Positions 38,473 through 48,561 of a stretch of 64,000 bases of DNA are shown piece by piece. The translations under genes and the position numbers were made by a program. Origin of the DNA: Roseibacterium beibuensis (lineage in GTDB: Bacteria > Pseudomonadota > Alphaproteobacteria > Rhodobacterales > Rhodobacteraceae); NCBI RefSeq assembly GCF_039542305.1, contig NZ_BAABHW010000002.1, positions 682,001-746,000 on the forward strand, written 5' to 3'. How positions within the stretch are numbered: the first letter of the stretch is position 1; every line of letters starts with the position of its first letter. A model generated the notes under the pieces. That model had not been told where the DNA came from and searched no databases. It saw only the letters and a program-made list of their open reading frames with translations.

Positions 38473-39489
38473 TCAGAAGTTGTCTTCGTACTTCTTGGCC
38501 AGTTCCTCGATATTATCGGGCGGCCAATCGACGATATCCATCCCGAGATGCAGGCCCATGCCCGAGAGCACTTCCTTGATCTCGTTCAGCGACTTGCGGC
38601 CGAAGTTCGGGGTGCGGAGCATCTCGGCTTCGGTCTTCTGGATCAGGTCGCCGATATAGACGATGTTGTCGTTCTTCAGGCAGTTCGCCGAGCGGACCGA
38701 AAGCTCCAGCTCGTCCACCTTCTTCAGCAGAAGCGGGTTGAACTCCAGGTCGTCCTCGTCGTCCTGGCGGCCGGCGGCCTCGGGCTCGTCGAAGTTGACG
38801 AAGATTGACAGCTGGTCCTGCAGGATGCGTGCGGCATAGGCCACGGCGTCATCCGGCGTGACGGAGCCGTCGGTTTCCAGCTTGAGCGTCAGCTTGTCAT
38901 AGTCGAGCACCTGGCCCTCGCGGGTCGGCTGCACGTCGTAGGACACTTTCTTGACCGGCGAATAGATCGCGTCGATCGGCATCAGGCCGATGGGCGCATC
39001 CTCGGGGCGGTTCTTGTCGGCGGAGACGTAGCCCTTCCCGGTGTTGACGGTCAGCTCCATGTAGAGTTCCGCGCCGTCGTCGAGGTGGCAGATCACGTGT
39101 TCCTTGTTCAGGATCTCGATGCCCGCGCTTTCCGAGATGTCACCGGCGGTGACGACCTTGGGCCCTTTGGCCGAGATCGACAGACGCTTGGGACCGTCGG
39201 TTTCCATGCGGATCGCCACGCCCTTGAGGTTCAGGACGATGTCCGTCACATCCTCGCGCACACCGGCGACCGAGGAGAACTCGTGCAGAACGCCGTCGAT
39301 CTGGACGCTGGTGATGGCCGCACCCTGAAGCGAGCTCATCAGCACGCGGCGCAGGGCGTTGCCGAGCGTCAGGCCGAAACCCCGCTCCAGCGGTTCCGCC
39401 ACGACGGTGGCCTTGCGGGCCGGGTCGGTGCCGGGGTTCACCACCAGTTGGGTGGGTTTGATCAGCTCTTGCCAATTCTTATGGATCAT
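38473..39489 (-). CDS. rpoA: RNA polymerase alpha subunit
   Basis: A 338-residue protein with the N-terminal assembly domain (EPLERGFGLTLGNALRRVLM) and C-terminal UP-element-binding domain (VDELELSVRSANCLKNDNIV, NFGRKSLNEIKEVL). The start at 39489 (MIHKNWQELIKP) is the alphaproteobacterial form. It lies 115 bp after rpsK in the order rpsM-rpsK-rpoA-rplQ. Confidence 0.98.
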   Translation of the reverse strand: MIHKNWQELIKPTQLVVNPGTDPARKATVVAEPLERGFGLTLGNALRRVLMSSLQGAAITSVQIDGVLHEFSSVAGVREDVTDIVLNLKGVAIRMETDGPKRLSISAKGPKVVTAGDISESAGIEILNKEHVICHLDDGAELYMELTVNTGKGYVSADKNRPEDAPIGLMPIDAIYSPVKKVSYDVQPTREGQVLDYDKLTLKLETDGSVTPDDAVAYAARILQDQLSIFVNFDEPEAAGRQDDEDDLEFNPLLLKKVDELELSVRSANCLKNDNIVYIGDLIQKTEAEMLRTPNFGRKSLNEIKEVLSGMGLHLGMDIVDWPPDNIEELAKKYEDNF

Positions 39490-39604
39490 GCGTCGCCTCC
39501 ATACTTGTACCGGGTGGATCCAGTGGCCCGGCACGCCCGAGGGTCAAAATGACGTTGACGGGCCGCGCGCAATTCGCACGCAGCCCGCCTGAAAAAGGTG
39601 TCGC

Positions 39605-39994
39605 TTACACGCGGCGGCGCTTGGGCGGACGGCAGCCGTTATGGGCAATCGGCGTCACGTCACGGATCGACGTGATCTGGAAACCGACAGCAGCCAGCGC
39701 GCGCAGCGCCGACTCGCGGCCCGAACCGGGGCCCTGCACTTCGACTTCCAGCGTTTTCACGCCGTGTTCCTGTGCCTTGCGGCCCGCGTCTTCGGCGGCC
39801 ATCTGCGCGGCATAGGGGGTCGATTTGCGGCTGCCCTTGAACCCCATGGTGCCGGCGGACGACCACGAAATGGCGTTGCCCTGCACGTCGGAGATCAGGA
39901 TCTTGGTGTTGTTGAACGAGGAATTCACATGAGCAACGCCTGCGGCGATGTTCTTAGAAACCTTGCGCTTGGCGGGACGACGATCGCGTGCCAT
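39605..39994 (-). CDS. rpsK: 30S ribosomal protein S11
   Basis: A 129-residue protein of the 30S platform with the S11 signature (GVAHVNSSFNNTKILISDVQ, and the C-terminal NGCRPPKRRRV). Length is usual. It follows rpsM after 15 bp and precedes rpoA. Confidence 0.98.
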   Translation of the reverse strand: MARDRRPAKRKVSKNIAAGVAHVNSSFNNTKILISDVQGNAISWSSAGTMGFKGSRKSTPYAAQMAAEDAGRKAQEHGVKTLEVEVQGPGSGRESALRALAAVGFQITSIRDVTPIAHNGCRPPKRRRV

Positions 39995-40009
39995 TGAACC
40001 AGCCCTCCC

Positions 40010-40378
40010 TTACTTCTTCTTGCCGGCAATGGCCTTTGCGGGGCCCTTGCGCGTGCGTGCGTTGGTGTGGGTGCGCTGACCGCGCACAGGCAGGTTGCGG
40101 CGATGGCGCAGGCCGCGGTAGCAGCCGAGGTCCATCAGGCGCTTGATGTTCATCTGCGTCTCGCGGCGCAGGTCGCCTTCCACGGTGAAGTTCGCGTCGA
40201 TGTGCTCGCGGATCTGGAGCACTTCGGAATCGCTGAGTTCGTTCACGCGGCGGCTCTGGTCGATGCCGACGGCTTCGCAGATCTCCTTGGCCGAGGCATG
40301 GCCGATTCCGGTGATATAGGTGAGCGCGATCGGAACGCGCTTGGCGGTGGGGATGTTCACGCCGGCAATACGTGCCAC
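40010..40378 (-). CDS. rpsM: 30S ribosomal protein S13
   Basis: A 122-residue protein of the 30S head (ARIAGVNIPTAKRVPIALTY, GCYRGLRHRRNLPVRGQRTH) that contacts P-site tRNA and the A-site finger bridge. It is the first gene of the alpha operon, about 150 nt after a predicted promoter, which leaves room for a regulatory leader. Confidence 0.98.
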   Translation of the reverse strand: MARIAGVNIPTAKRVPIALTYITGIGHASAKEICEAVGIDQSRRVNELSDSEVLQIREHIDANFTVEGDLRRETQMNIKRLMDLGCYRGLRHRRNLPVRGQRTHTNARTRKGPAKAIAGKKK

Positions 40379-40534
40379 GTCATATGTCCTTTCGTTGCGA
40401 GCCCGTAGCTCCAGGCCCTTTTTTCACAACGTTAGCCCGGTGCGTCACGCGACCGGGCCGCAGTCATCATTCAGGTGTTCTGTCGCGGATCGGAAAACCC
40501 GAATCGACGACGTCGTTTCCTTGCGGAAGTGGTG

Positions 40535-40563
40535 CGCATATTGGGGATTGCTGACATCGTCAA
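40535..40563 (-). promoter_or_regulatory. Alpha-operon promoter upstream of rpsM
   Basis: Minus-strand -35 TTGACG (40563-40558), a 17-bp spacer and -10 TATGCG (40540-40535) lie in the 231-bp gap between adk and rpsM. No clear terminator is visible after adk, so transcription may also enter from upstream. Confidence 0.55.
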
Positions 40564-40609
40564 CCCCCGCAGCGGCAATCGGTCCCGAGACCCGCGTTTT
40601 CGGGCGAAT

Positions 40610-41181
40610 TCAGCCCAAGATCGCCTTGATCGCGCTTGCGACCTCGTCGATCTGGCCAAGCCCGTCGATCGAGTGCAGATCGCCCTTGGCATAGTAATAC
40701 CCGATCAGCGGCGAGGTCTTCTTGTAGTATTCCATCAGCCGGACCTTCATGCTTTCGGCATTGTCATCCGCGCGCACCGGCTGGCCTGCGGCGGCCGCCT
40801 CCTTGGCGCGGTTCACGATGCGCTGGACGAGCACGTCATCGTCAACCTGCATTTCGATCACGGCATCGAGGGCCTGCCCCTCTTCTTCCAACAGCTCCGC
40901 CAGCGCGTCGGCCTGGGCCAGGGTGCGCGGGAACCCGTCGAAGATGAAGCCCGCGGCTTTCACCGTTTTCAGCTTTTCACGGATCAGGCCGATGACGATC
41001 TCGTCGGTGACCAACTCGCCCCGCGCCATGACCTCGGCCACGCGCTTGCCCATGTCCGTGCCACTGTCCTTGGCTTCGCGCAGCATGTCCCCGGTGGACA
41101 GCTGAACCATGCCACGCTCTTTCACAAGAATACCCGCCTGGGTGCCTTTGCCGGCCCCCGGCGGCCCGAGAAGAATGATGT

Positions 41182-41185
<4 letters not shown>
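40610..41185 (-). CDS. adk: Adenylate kinase
   Basis: A 191-residue enzyme (ATP + AMP to 2 ADP). P-loop GPPGAGKGTQ, AMP-binding STGDMLRE and FDGFPRTLAQAD are intact. The LID is the short form without the zinc-binding insertion, typical of many alphaproteobacteria. It overlaps secY by 4 bp, the common spc-operon order secY-adk. Confidence 0.96.
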
Positions 41186-42558
<1,373 letters not shown>

Positions 42559-42690
42559 GCCGCCTCTCTTATGCGCGATGCGCCGCAAGACCGGTCGATG
42601 CGGTCCTGCGGCGCGAAATTCCTGAGCTAGGATGTAGGCGGCTGGACCGCCGCCCACAAGCACCGAAGGGGGCAGCCGCCCCCGACCGGG

Positions 42691-43164
42691 TTATTCCGCC
42701 GCAGACGCCGCAGCGGTCTTGAGCGAGCCGCCAGCCTTTTCAACGGCCTCGACAGCCGCCTTGGAGGCGCCGGTGACCGAGATGTTCAGCTTCGAGGTCA
42801 CGTCGCCTTTCGCCAGGACACGGACACCGTCCAGCTTGCGGCGCACGAGGCCCGATGCGACGAGCGCGTCTTCGGTGATCTCGGCTTTCGCGTCCAGCTT
42901 GCCGGCCTCGACGAATTTCTCGATCAGGCCGAGGTTGACGACAGCGTATTCCTTGCGGTTCGGCTTGTTGAAGCCACGCTTGGGAAGACGCTGGTAGAGC
43001 GGCATCTGGCCGCCTTCGTAGCCGGCGATGGCCACACCCGAGCGCGACTTCTGGCCCTTGATACCACGGCCGGCGGTCTTGCCCTTGCCCGAGCCGGGGC
43101 CACGGCCCACGCGTTTCTTCGTTTTCGTTGCGCCGGGATTGTCGCGCAGTTCATGCAATTTCAT
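42691..43164 (-). CDS. rplO: 50S ribosomal protein L15
   Basis: A 157-residue protein with the L15 signature (MKLHELRDNPGATKTKKRVG, RGIKGQKSRSGV, MPLYQRLPKRGF). The start at 43164 has a GGAGAAG ribosome site. It is separated from rpmD by 192 bp that contain a terminator and a promoter, so it may head a new transcript with secY and adk. Confidence 0.97.
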   Translation of the reverse strand: MKLHELRDNPGATKTKKRVGRGPGSGKGKTAGRGIKGQKSRSGVAIAGYEGGQMPLYQRLPKRGFNKPNRKEYAVVNLGLIEKFVEAGKLDAKAEITEDALVASGLVRRKLDGVRVLAKGDVTSKLNISVTGASKAAVEAVEKAGGSLKTAAASAAE

Positions 43165-43258
43165 GTCGCTTCTCCTTAGCCGGAACCGCCCCCGAAGCGA
43201 GGTGGGACGCACACGGCATGTCTTGAGTGTCAGATGTGGCCCGGTCGACCACCGGGCG

Positions 43259-43287
43259 CGTATAGGCGGAGTCGGATGCCATGGCAA
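43259..43287 (-). promoter_or_regulatory. Promoter for rplO-secY-adk
   Basis: Minus-strand -35 TTGCCA (43287-43282), a 17-bp spacer and -10 TATACG (43264-43259) lie just downstream of the terminator after rpmD and about 95 bp before rplO. The CCTATA context matches the rpsL promoter. Confidence 0.6.
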
Positions 43288-43297
43288 GACCCGCCCT

Positions 43298-43330
43298 TAA
43301 AAGCGAAACGCCCCCGGGATGCGGGGGCGT
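43298..43330 (-). terminator. Terminator-like hairpin after rpmD
   Basis: A 9-bp stem ACGCCCCCG / CGGGGGCGT with a 5-nt loop is followed on the minus strand by TTCGCTTTTAA. It lies 27 bp after the rpmD stop, inside what is usually a continuous spc operon. Confidence 0.65.
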
Positions 43331-43356
43331 CGCGATCTTGTAGAGGAAGGGCGGGG

Positions 43357-43545
43357 TTAGCCGCGCTCTTCGACGATCTCGACCAGATGCGGGATCTTGT
43401 TGATCATGCCGCGGACCGAGGGGGTGTCCTCAAGCTCGCGGGTCTTGTGCATCTTGTTCAGGCCCAGGCCGATCAGCGTCTTGCGCTGGATCTCGGGGCG
43501 ACGGATCGGCGAGCCGATCTGCTTGACGACGATGGTCTTTGCCAT
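43357..43545 (-). CDS. rpmD: 50S ribosomal protein L30
   Basis: A 62-residue L30 (TIVVKQIGSPIRRPEIQRKT, LIGLGLNKMHKTRELED). It follows rpsE after 5 bp and is probably the last gene of the rpmC-rpmD transcript, given the hairpin downstream. Confidence 0.96.
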   Translation of the reverse strand: MAKTIVVKQIGSPIRRPEIQRKTLIGLGLNKMHKTRELEDTPSVRGMINKIPHLVEIVEERG

Positions 43546-43550
43546 GGGTC

Positions 43551-44132
43551 TCAGGCCTCCTCAGCGACTTGGCTGGATTCGGCCGGCGCTTCGTCGCGCT
43601 TGGGCAGGATGTCAGCCACTTTCTTGCCACGACGCGCGGCCACCATGCGGGGCGAGCTCTCGTTGCGGAGGCCGTCCAGCGTGGCGCGGATCATGTTGTA
43701 GGGGTTCTGGGTGCCGGTCGACTTGGCGACCACGTCCTTGATGCCCAGCATCTCGAACACGGCGCGCATCGGACCACCTGCGATGATCCCGGTGCCTTCC
43801 GGCGCGGTGCGCATGACGACCTTGCCAGCGCCGTGATGGCCCTTCACGTCGTGATGCAGCGTGCGGCCTTCCTTGAGCGGCACGCGGATCAGGTTGCGCT
43901 TGGCCTGCTCGGTCGCCTTGCGGATCGCCTCGGGGACCTCCTTGGCCTTGCCCTTGCCAAAGCCGACGCGGCCCCGCTGGTCACCCACCACGACGAGGGC
44001 GGCGAAGCCAAAGCGCTTACCACCCTTCACGGTCTTGGAGACGCGGTTGATCGCGACCAGACGGTCGGCGAATTCGGGGGTTTCCTCGCGGTCATCGCGG
44101 CGGCGGCCCCGGCGTTCGTTACGTTCTGCCAT
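43551..44132 (-). CDS. rpsE: 30S ribosomal protein S5
   Basis: A 193-residue S5 with the double-stranded-RNA-binding N-domain (FADRLVAINRVSKTVKGGKR, FGFAALVVVGDQRGRVGFG) and a C-terminal extension (KRDEAPAESSQVAEEA). It contributes to decoding accuracy. ATG 44132 is chosen for AAAGGA about 9 bp upstream. The 131-bp gap to rplR contains a short GC hairpin (44155-44169) without a T run. Confidence 0.97.
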   Translation of the reverse strand: MAERNERRGRRRDDREETPEFADRLVAINRVSKTVKGGKRFGFAALVVVGDQRGRVGFGKGKAKEVPEAIRKATEQAKRNLIRVPLKEGRTLHHDVKGHHGAGKVVMRTAPEGTGIIAGGPMRAVFEMLGIKDVVAKSTGTQNPYNMIRATLDGLRNESSPRMVAARRGKKVADILPKRDEAPAESSQVAEEA

Positions 44133-44263
44133 ATTCGGCATCCTTTCACTGTCTGGCGCGTCTCGCGCCCTTTTGGTCCGATCGCAGTGGGCGTCGTGCC
44201 CCCCGATCATCGAGGCGGCGAGGGGACCCGCCGCCTGCACATGTCACGTCGCCCGCTGGGCGA

Positions 44264-44623
44264 TCAGAACTTCAGGCCACCTTCACGCGCGGCATCGGCC
44301 AAAGCCTTGATGCGCCCGTGATAGAGGAAGCCGCCACGGTCGAAGAAGCATTCCTCGACACCCTTGGCCTTGGCCCGCTCGGCGATAGCCGCGCCGATCT
44401 TGGCCGCGGCTTCGGCGTTGTTCTTGCCGACGACGCCGAGATCCTTTTCGAGCGACGAGGCCGATGCCAGCGTCACACCGTTGGTGTCGTCGATCAGCTG
44501 AACGCTGATATTCTTGTTCGACCGATGGACGGACAGACGCGGACGCCCACCCGCCAGGGTGCGAAGCTTGTTCCGGTTGCGCAGACGGCGCTTGAGGAAC
44601 AGTTCTCTTTTGCTGAGTGCCAT
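44264..44623 (-). CDS. rplR: 50S ribosomal protein L18
   Basis: A 119-residue L18 that binds 5S rRNA (RLRNRNKLRTLAGGRPRLSV, HRSNKNISVQLIDD, FDRGGFLYHGRIKALADAAR). It follows rplF after 11 bp. Confidence 0.97.
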   Translation of the reverse strand: MALSKRELFLKRRLRNRNKLRTLAGGRPRLSVHRSNKNISVQLIDDTNGVTLASASSLEKDLGVVGKNNAEAAAKIGAAIAERAKAKGVEECFFDRGGFLYHGRIKALADAAREGGLKF

Positions 44624-44634
44624 ATCCGTCGCCC

Positions 44635-45168
44635 TTACTTCTTCTTGCCTTCCTTGCGGAAGATGTACTCATCCTTGTACCGGATGCCCTTGCCCTTGTA
44701 GGGCTCGGGGGCGCGCCATTCGCGGATATTCGCCGCGACCTGGCCCACCAGCTGCTGATCTGCGCCTTCGATCACGACCTCGGTGTTCTTCGGCGTGGTC
44801 ACGGTGACCCCGGCGGGAACCTCGAAATCGACGTCGTGGCTGTAGCCGAGCGACAGCTTCAGGGTGTTGCCCTGCATCTGTGCGCGGTAACCGACGCCCT
44901 GGATCTCAAGCTCTTTCTTGAAGCCGTCGGTCACGCCGGTCACCAGGTTCTGAACCATGGTGCGCGACATGCCCCACTGCTGACGGGCACGCTTCGACTT
45001 GCCGCGCGGGGTGACCGACACGGCGTTGTCTTCGACCGCGATGGTGACATCGTCGGTCGCGGTGAAGCTACGGGTGCCTTTCGGCCCCTTCACCTCAACG
45101 GTCTGGCCGGACACGGTGGCGGAGACGCCCCCGGGCAGCTCGACCGGTTTTTTACCAATACGAGACAT
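44635..45168 (-). CDS. rplF: 50S ribosomal protein L6
   Basis: A 177-residue L6 (MSRIGKKPVELPGGVSATVS, and the C-terminal VAANIREWRAPEPYKGKGIR) located near the GTPase-associated centre. The start at 45168 has GGAGG 8 bp upstream; a TTG two codons earlier is not used. It follows rpsH after 12 bp. Confidence 0.97.
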   Translation of the reverse strand: MSRIGKKPVELPGGVSATVSGQTVEVKGPKGTRSFTATDDVTIAVEDNAVSVTPRGKSKRARQQWGMSRTMVQNLVTGVTDGFKKELEIQGVGYRAQMQGNTLKLSLGYSHDVDFEVPAGVTVTTPKNTEVVIEGADQQLVGQVAANIREWRAPEPYKGKGIRYKDEYIFRKEGKKK

Positions 45169-45180
45169 TGCCAAACCTCC

Positions 45181-45573
45181 TTAGAAGACGGTGCAGAGCA
45201 CTTCGCCGCCAACATTGGCTGCGCGCGCCGCGGCATCGGACATCACGCCACGCGAGGTGGACACGATGGAGACACCCAGGCCCTGGCGGACCTGCGGGAT
45301 GTCGCTGACGCCCATGTAGACGCGGCGGCCCGGCTTCGAGACGCGCTTCAGTTCACGGATCACCGGGGTGCCCTCGTAATACTTCAGCGAGATTTCGAAG
45401 GTCGGATGGCCGAGCGCGTCGGTGCCGCTTTCGTAGCCACGGATGTAGCCTTCGTCGGCCAGCACATCGAGCACGCGGGCGCGCTGCTTGGAGGCCGGGG
45501 TCGAGACCACGGATTTGCCGCGCATCTGAGCGTTGCGGATGCGGGTCAGCATATCACCAAGAGGATCATTCAT
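45181..45573 (-). CDS. rpsH: 30S ribosomal protein S8
   Basis: A 130-residue S8 (NDPLGDMLTRIRNAQMRGKS, and C-terminal GLGVSIVSTSRGVMSDAAAR) that binds 16S helix 21. In E. coli S8 also represses its own operon; whether the leader here carries an S8 site cannot be said. It follows rpsN after 14 bp. Confidence 0.97.
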   Translation of the reverse strand: MNDPLGDMLTRIRNAQMRGKSVVSTPASKQRARVLDVLADEGYIRGYESGTDALGHPTFEISLKYYEGTPVIRELKRVSKPGRRVYMGVSDIPQVRQGLGVSIVSTSRGVMSDAAARAANVGGEVLCTVF

Positions 45574-45587
45574 TTTTCAAACCCTCC

Positions 45588-45893
45588 TTACCAGCTCGAC
45601 TTGACCATGCCGGGGATCTGGCCGTTCGAGGCCAGGTCACGCAGCTTGATCCGCGACATTTTCAGCTTGCGGTAATACGCCTTGGGGCGGCCGGTCAGCT
45701 GGCAACGGTTGTGAAGGCGCGTGGGCGAGCTGTTGCGCGGCAGTTTCGCCAGCTTGAGGCGGGCCTTGAAACGCTCTTCCATCGGCTTGTCTTCGTCGTT
45801 TGCGATCTCTTTCAGCGCGGCGCGCTTGGCGGCGTATTTGGCCACCAGCTTCTGCCGCTTGAGTTCGCGCTCAACCATGGATTTCTTAGCCAT
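45588..45893 (-). CDS. rpsN: 30S ribosomal protein S14 (zinc-free form)
   Basis: A 101-residue S14 of the long, cysteine-pair-free type (HNRCQLTGRPKAYYRKLKMS, IKLRDLASNGQIPGMVKSSW), so it does not need zinc. It follows rplE after 20 bp. Confidence 0.97.
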   Translation of the reverse strand: MAKKSMVERELKRQKLVAKYAAKRAALKEIANDEDKPMEERFKARLKLAKLPRNSSPTRLHNRCQLTGRPKAYYRKLKMSRIKLRDLASNGQIPGMVKSSW

Positions 45894-45913
45894 GTGTCAC
45901 TCTCCTCCCGCGA

Positions 45914-46477
45914 TCAGCTGTTGAAGGGCATGTTGAAATGCTTCAACAGCGCCTTCGCTTCCGCGTCGGTTTTCGCGGTGGTGCAGATGATGACGTCGAT
46001 GCCCCAGACTTCGTCGACCTTGTCGAAGTTGATCTCGGGAAAGACGATGTGTTCCTTGATGCCCATGGCGTAGTTGCCACGGCCGTCGAAGGCGTTGCCC
46101 TTCACGCCGCGGAAGTCGCGGACGCGCGGCAGGGCAACGGTGACCAGACGGTCAAGGAAGTCGTACATGCGGTCGCCACGCAGGGTGACCTTGGCGCCGA
46201 GCGGCATGCCCTCACGAACGCGGAAGCCGGCGATCGACTTCTTTGCCTTGGTGATGACAGCCTGCTGGCCCGCGATCGCGGTCAGGTCTTCCTGGGCCGA
46301 TTTGGCCTTCTTGGAGTCCTTCACGCTTTCGGCCCCGGCGCCGATGTTCAGGACGATCTTGTCCAGGCGCGGGATCATCATGTCGTTCGCGTAGCCGAAC
46401 TCTTCCTTCATCGCGGCCTTGATCTGGTCGCGGAAGAGCGTCTTGAGGCGCGGGGTGTAGGTGGCGGTATCAAGCAT
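45914..46477 (-). CDS. rplE: 50S ribosomal protein L5
   Basis: A 187-residue L5 (TPRLKTLFRDQIKAAMKEEF, IAGFRVREGMPLGAKVTLRG, FPEINFDKVDEVWGIDVIIC) that contacts 5S rRNA and P-site tRNA. It overlaps rplX by 8 bp, which suggests coupling. Confidence 0.97.
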   Translation of the reverse strand: MLDTATYTPRLKTLFRDQIKAAMKEEFGYANDMMIPRLDKIVLNIGAGAESVKDSKKAKSAQEDLTAIAGQQAVITKAKKSIAGFRVREGMPLGAKVTLRGDRMYDFLDRLVTVALPRVRDFRGVKGNAFDGRGNYAMGIKEHIVFPEINFDKVDEVWGIDVIICTTAKTDAEAKALLKHFNMPFNS

Positions 46478-46781
46478 CGATCACGTCCCCCGTGGTCTTG
46501 GCGACACGCACCTTCTTGCCGTCTTCGACCTTGAAGCCGACGCGGGTGGGTTTGCCGTTGGCGTCCAGCAGGGCCAGGTTCGACAGCTGGATGGGCATCG
46601 GCTGCGGAATGCGGCCGCCCTGGCTGGTCTGGCTTTGCTTGGTGTGGCGGATGGCGATGTTGATGCCGTCGACGATGGCCTTGCCGTCCTTGGGCATGAC
46701 GGCGGTGATTTCGCCCTCTTTACCCTTGTCCTTGCCGGCCAGAACGACGACGCGGTCGCCTTTTTTCAGTTTCGCAGCCAT
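46470..46781 (-). CDS. rplX: 50S ribosomal protein L24
   Basis: A 103-residue L24 with a KOW motif (LKKGDRVVVLAGKDKGKEGE), an early assembly initiator of the large subunit. It overlaps rplN by 1 bp and rplE by 8 bp. Confidence 0.97.
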   Translation of the reverse strand: MAAKLKKGDRVVVLAGKDKGKEGEITAVMPKDGKAIVDGINIAIRHTKQSQTSQGGRIPQPMPIQLSNLALLDANGKPTRVGFKVEDGKKVRVAKTTGDVIDA

Positions 46782-47149
46782 CAGAGCACCTCCGGCGCCA
46801 GCGAAATGATCTTCATGAAGTTCTTCGCGCGCAACTCGCGAACCACCGGCCCGAAGATACGGGTGCCGACCGGCTCGAGGTTGTTGTTGAGGATGACGGC
46901 GGCGTTGCGATCGAAGCGGATCGCGGTGCCGTCTTCGCGGCGGACTTCCTTGGCGGTGCGCACGACGACGGCCTTGCGGACGTCACCCTTCTTCACGCGA
47001 CCGCGCGGGATGGCTTCCTTCACGGATACGACGATGATGTCACCCACCGACGCGTATTTCCGCTTGGACCCACCCAGAACCTTGATGCACTGAACACGGC
47101 GAGCGCCGGAGTTGTCAGCGACATCCAGATTGGTCTGCATCTGGATCAT
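46781..47149 (-). CDS. rplN: 50S ribosomal protein L14
   Basis: A 122-residue L14 (MIQMQTNLDVADNSGARRVQ, KAVVVRTAKEVRREDGTAIR), at the intersubunit bridge B8. Length is standard. It is 82 bp after rpsQ. Confidence 0.98.
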   Translation of the reverse strand: MIQMQTNLDVADNSGARRVQCIKVLGGSKRKYASVGDIIVVSVKEAIPRGRVKKGDVRKAVVVRTAKEVRREDGTAIRFDRNAAVILNNNLEPVGTRIFGPVVRELRAKNFMKIISLAPEVL

Positions 47150-47231
47150 TTGGTTTCTCCCGACCTTTGGAGCCGCCTGATCAGGACATGAGGCTCCAGG
47201 GTTTCGCTAAAGCAGGGGATGTGCGGGCGCG

Positions 47232-47465
47232 TCAGACGCGCTCGACCACCTCCCAGCGTTTCGTCTTCGACATGGGTGCACATTCTTGAATGCGCACGGT
47301 ATCCCCGACCTTGTACTGGTTGTCAGCATCATGGGCGCGGTACTTCTTCGACTTCCGGATCGTCTTTTGCAGAACCGGATGCTTGAAGCGACGCTCGACC
47401 GACACGGTGACGGTCTGGGCGTTGGTGTCCGAGGTGACGGTGCCTTGCAGGATACGCTTGGGCAT
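47232..47465 (-). CDS. rpsQ: 30S ribosomal protein S17
   Basis: A 77-residue S17 (MPKRILQGTVTSDTNAQTVT, VERRFKHPVLQKTIRKSKKY) with an OB fold that binds 16S helix 11. It follows rpmC after 2 bp. Confidence 0.97.
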   Translation of the reverse strand: MPKRILQGTVTSDTNAQTVTVSVERRFKHPVLQKTIRKSKKYRAHDADNQYKVGDTVRIQECAPMSKTKRWEVVERV

Positions 47466-47467
47466 TC

Positions 47468-47677
47468 TCAGGCCTCCGTGCTTGCGGCGGCTGCCGCTTT
47501 CTCGTTCAGGATCGTTTTCACGCGCGCGGTGTCGCGCTTGACGGCGCGCATGCGGGCGGTGTTCTCCAACTGGCCGGTGGCCTGCTGGAAGCGGAGGTTG
47601 AAGGCCTCCTTCTTCAGCTGGACGAGCTGATCACGCAGCTGGTCCGGCGTCTTGTCACGCAGTTCATTGGCGTTCAT
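47468..47677 (-). CDS. rpmC: 50S ribosomal protein L29
   Basis: A 69-residue L29 (ELRDKTPDQLRDQLVQLKKE, AFNLRFQQATGQLENTARMR) near the exit tunnel. Here it is not adjacent to rplP; a 988-bp interval with an opposite-strand oxygenase gene separates them, so rpmC probably heads its own transcript. Confidence 0.97.
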   Translation of the reverse strand: MNANELRDKTPDQLRDQLVQLKKEAFNLRFQQATGQLENTARMRAVKRDTARVKTILNEKAAAAASTEA

Positions 47678-47761
47678 CGCCTGTGTTTCCTCTCAATAAC
47701 ACCGGAGCGCCCCAAAGGAATCGGGTCACGCCAAATCCGGTGGATTTCGGAATGAGGGCGC

Positions 47762-47790
47762 CGGATACTCCGAGTCCCGCGATAAAGCAA
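47762..47790 (-). promoter_or_regulatory. Candidate promoter for the rpmC-rpmD unit
   Basis: Minus-strand -35 TTGCTT (47790-47785), a 17-bp spacer and -10 TATCCG (47767-47762) lie about 85 bp before rpmC. The boxes are moderate matches, but a promoter is required here because a bidirectional terminator lies between rplP and this point. Confidence 0.45.
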
Positions 47791-47889
47791 CCCCCGATGC
47801 CGGATTGTGCCTGATTTTCTTGACTTGCCCCGACGCCGGCGGCGTCAAACGCCCTCGCGCCGCGGATTGGCTTGGGGTATCACGCGGCC

Positions 47890-48510
47890 ATGGCACAGAT
47901 CAAATCGCTCTTCGCGACCCGTCTCTATCACGCGCCCCTCGCCGAATTCGGCCAGCCGATCGACGCGGAGGAACTGGAGAACTCCTGCCTTGTCATCGCC
48001 GAGGATGACGAGGCGGGGCAAGATTGGTGCGAGGCCAATGGCTATCCCGGCTATACCTCTTACGCCTCGCTGACCGACCTGCCCTGGCGCTTCCCGATCT
48101 TCGCCGACCTGGTCAAGGTTCTGGATGCCCATGTCGCGGCCTTCGCCGAGGACCTGGAATTCGACCTTGGCGAAGGCAAGCTGGTACTGGAGGATCTTTG
48201 GATCAACATCCTGCCCGAGGGCGGGATGCATGCCAGCCATATCCACCCGCATTCGGTGATCTCCGGCACGACTTACGTCGCCATGCCCGAGGGCACCTCG
48301 GCGCTCAAGCTGGAAGACCCGCGCTCGGCGATGATGATGGCCGCCCCCACCCGCCGCAAAGGCGCGCGGGAGGAGTTGCAGCCCTTCATCTACGTAAAGC
48401 CCGCCGTGGGCGACGTGCTCCTCTGGGAGAGCTGGCTGCGCCATGAAGTGCCGATGAACATGGCCGAGGACGAGCGCATCTCGGTCAGCTTCAACTACAA
48501 GTGGGAATGA
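47890..48510 (+). CDS. 2OG-Fe(II) oxygenase-family protein (TIGR02466 type)
   Basis: A 206-residue protein. The family core GGMHASHIHPHSVISGTTYV (residues 111-130) holds candidate iron ligands among His117, His119 and His121. A distal His185 (ESWLRHEVPMN) and Arg196 (ERISVSFNYKW) fit the second iron ligand and the 2-oxoglutarate-binding arginine of a double-stranded beta helix. It probably hydroxylates an unknown substrate. It is on the plus strand inside the otherwise leftward ribosomal-protein cluster, between rpmC and rplP, and ends at a bidirectional terminator. Confidence 0.8.
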   Translation: MAQIKSLFATRLYHAPLAEFGQPIDAEELENSCLVIAEDDEAGQDWCEANGYPGYTSYASLTDLPWRFPIFADLVKVLDAHVAAFAEDLEFDLGEGKLVLEDLWINILPEGGMHASHIHPHSVISGTTYVAMPEGTSALKLEDPRSAMMMAAPTRRKGAREELQPFIYVKPAVGDVLLWESWLRHEVPMNMAEDERISVSFNYKWE

Positions 48511-48561
48511 ACTTCCCCCACGCCTAGGGCGAGCTTCACCCCGCCGCCCCCCTTGAATGAC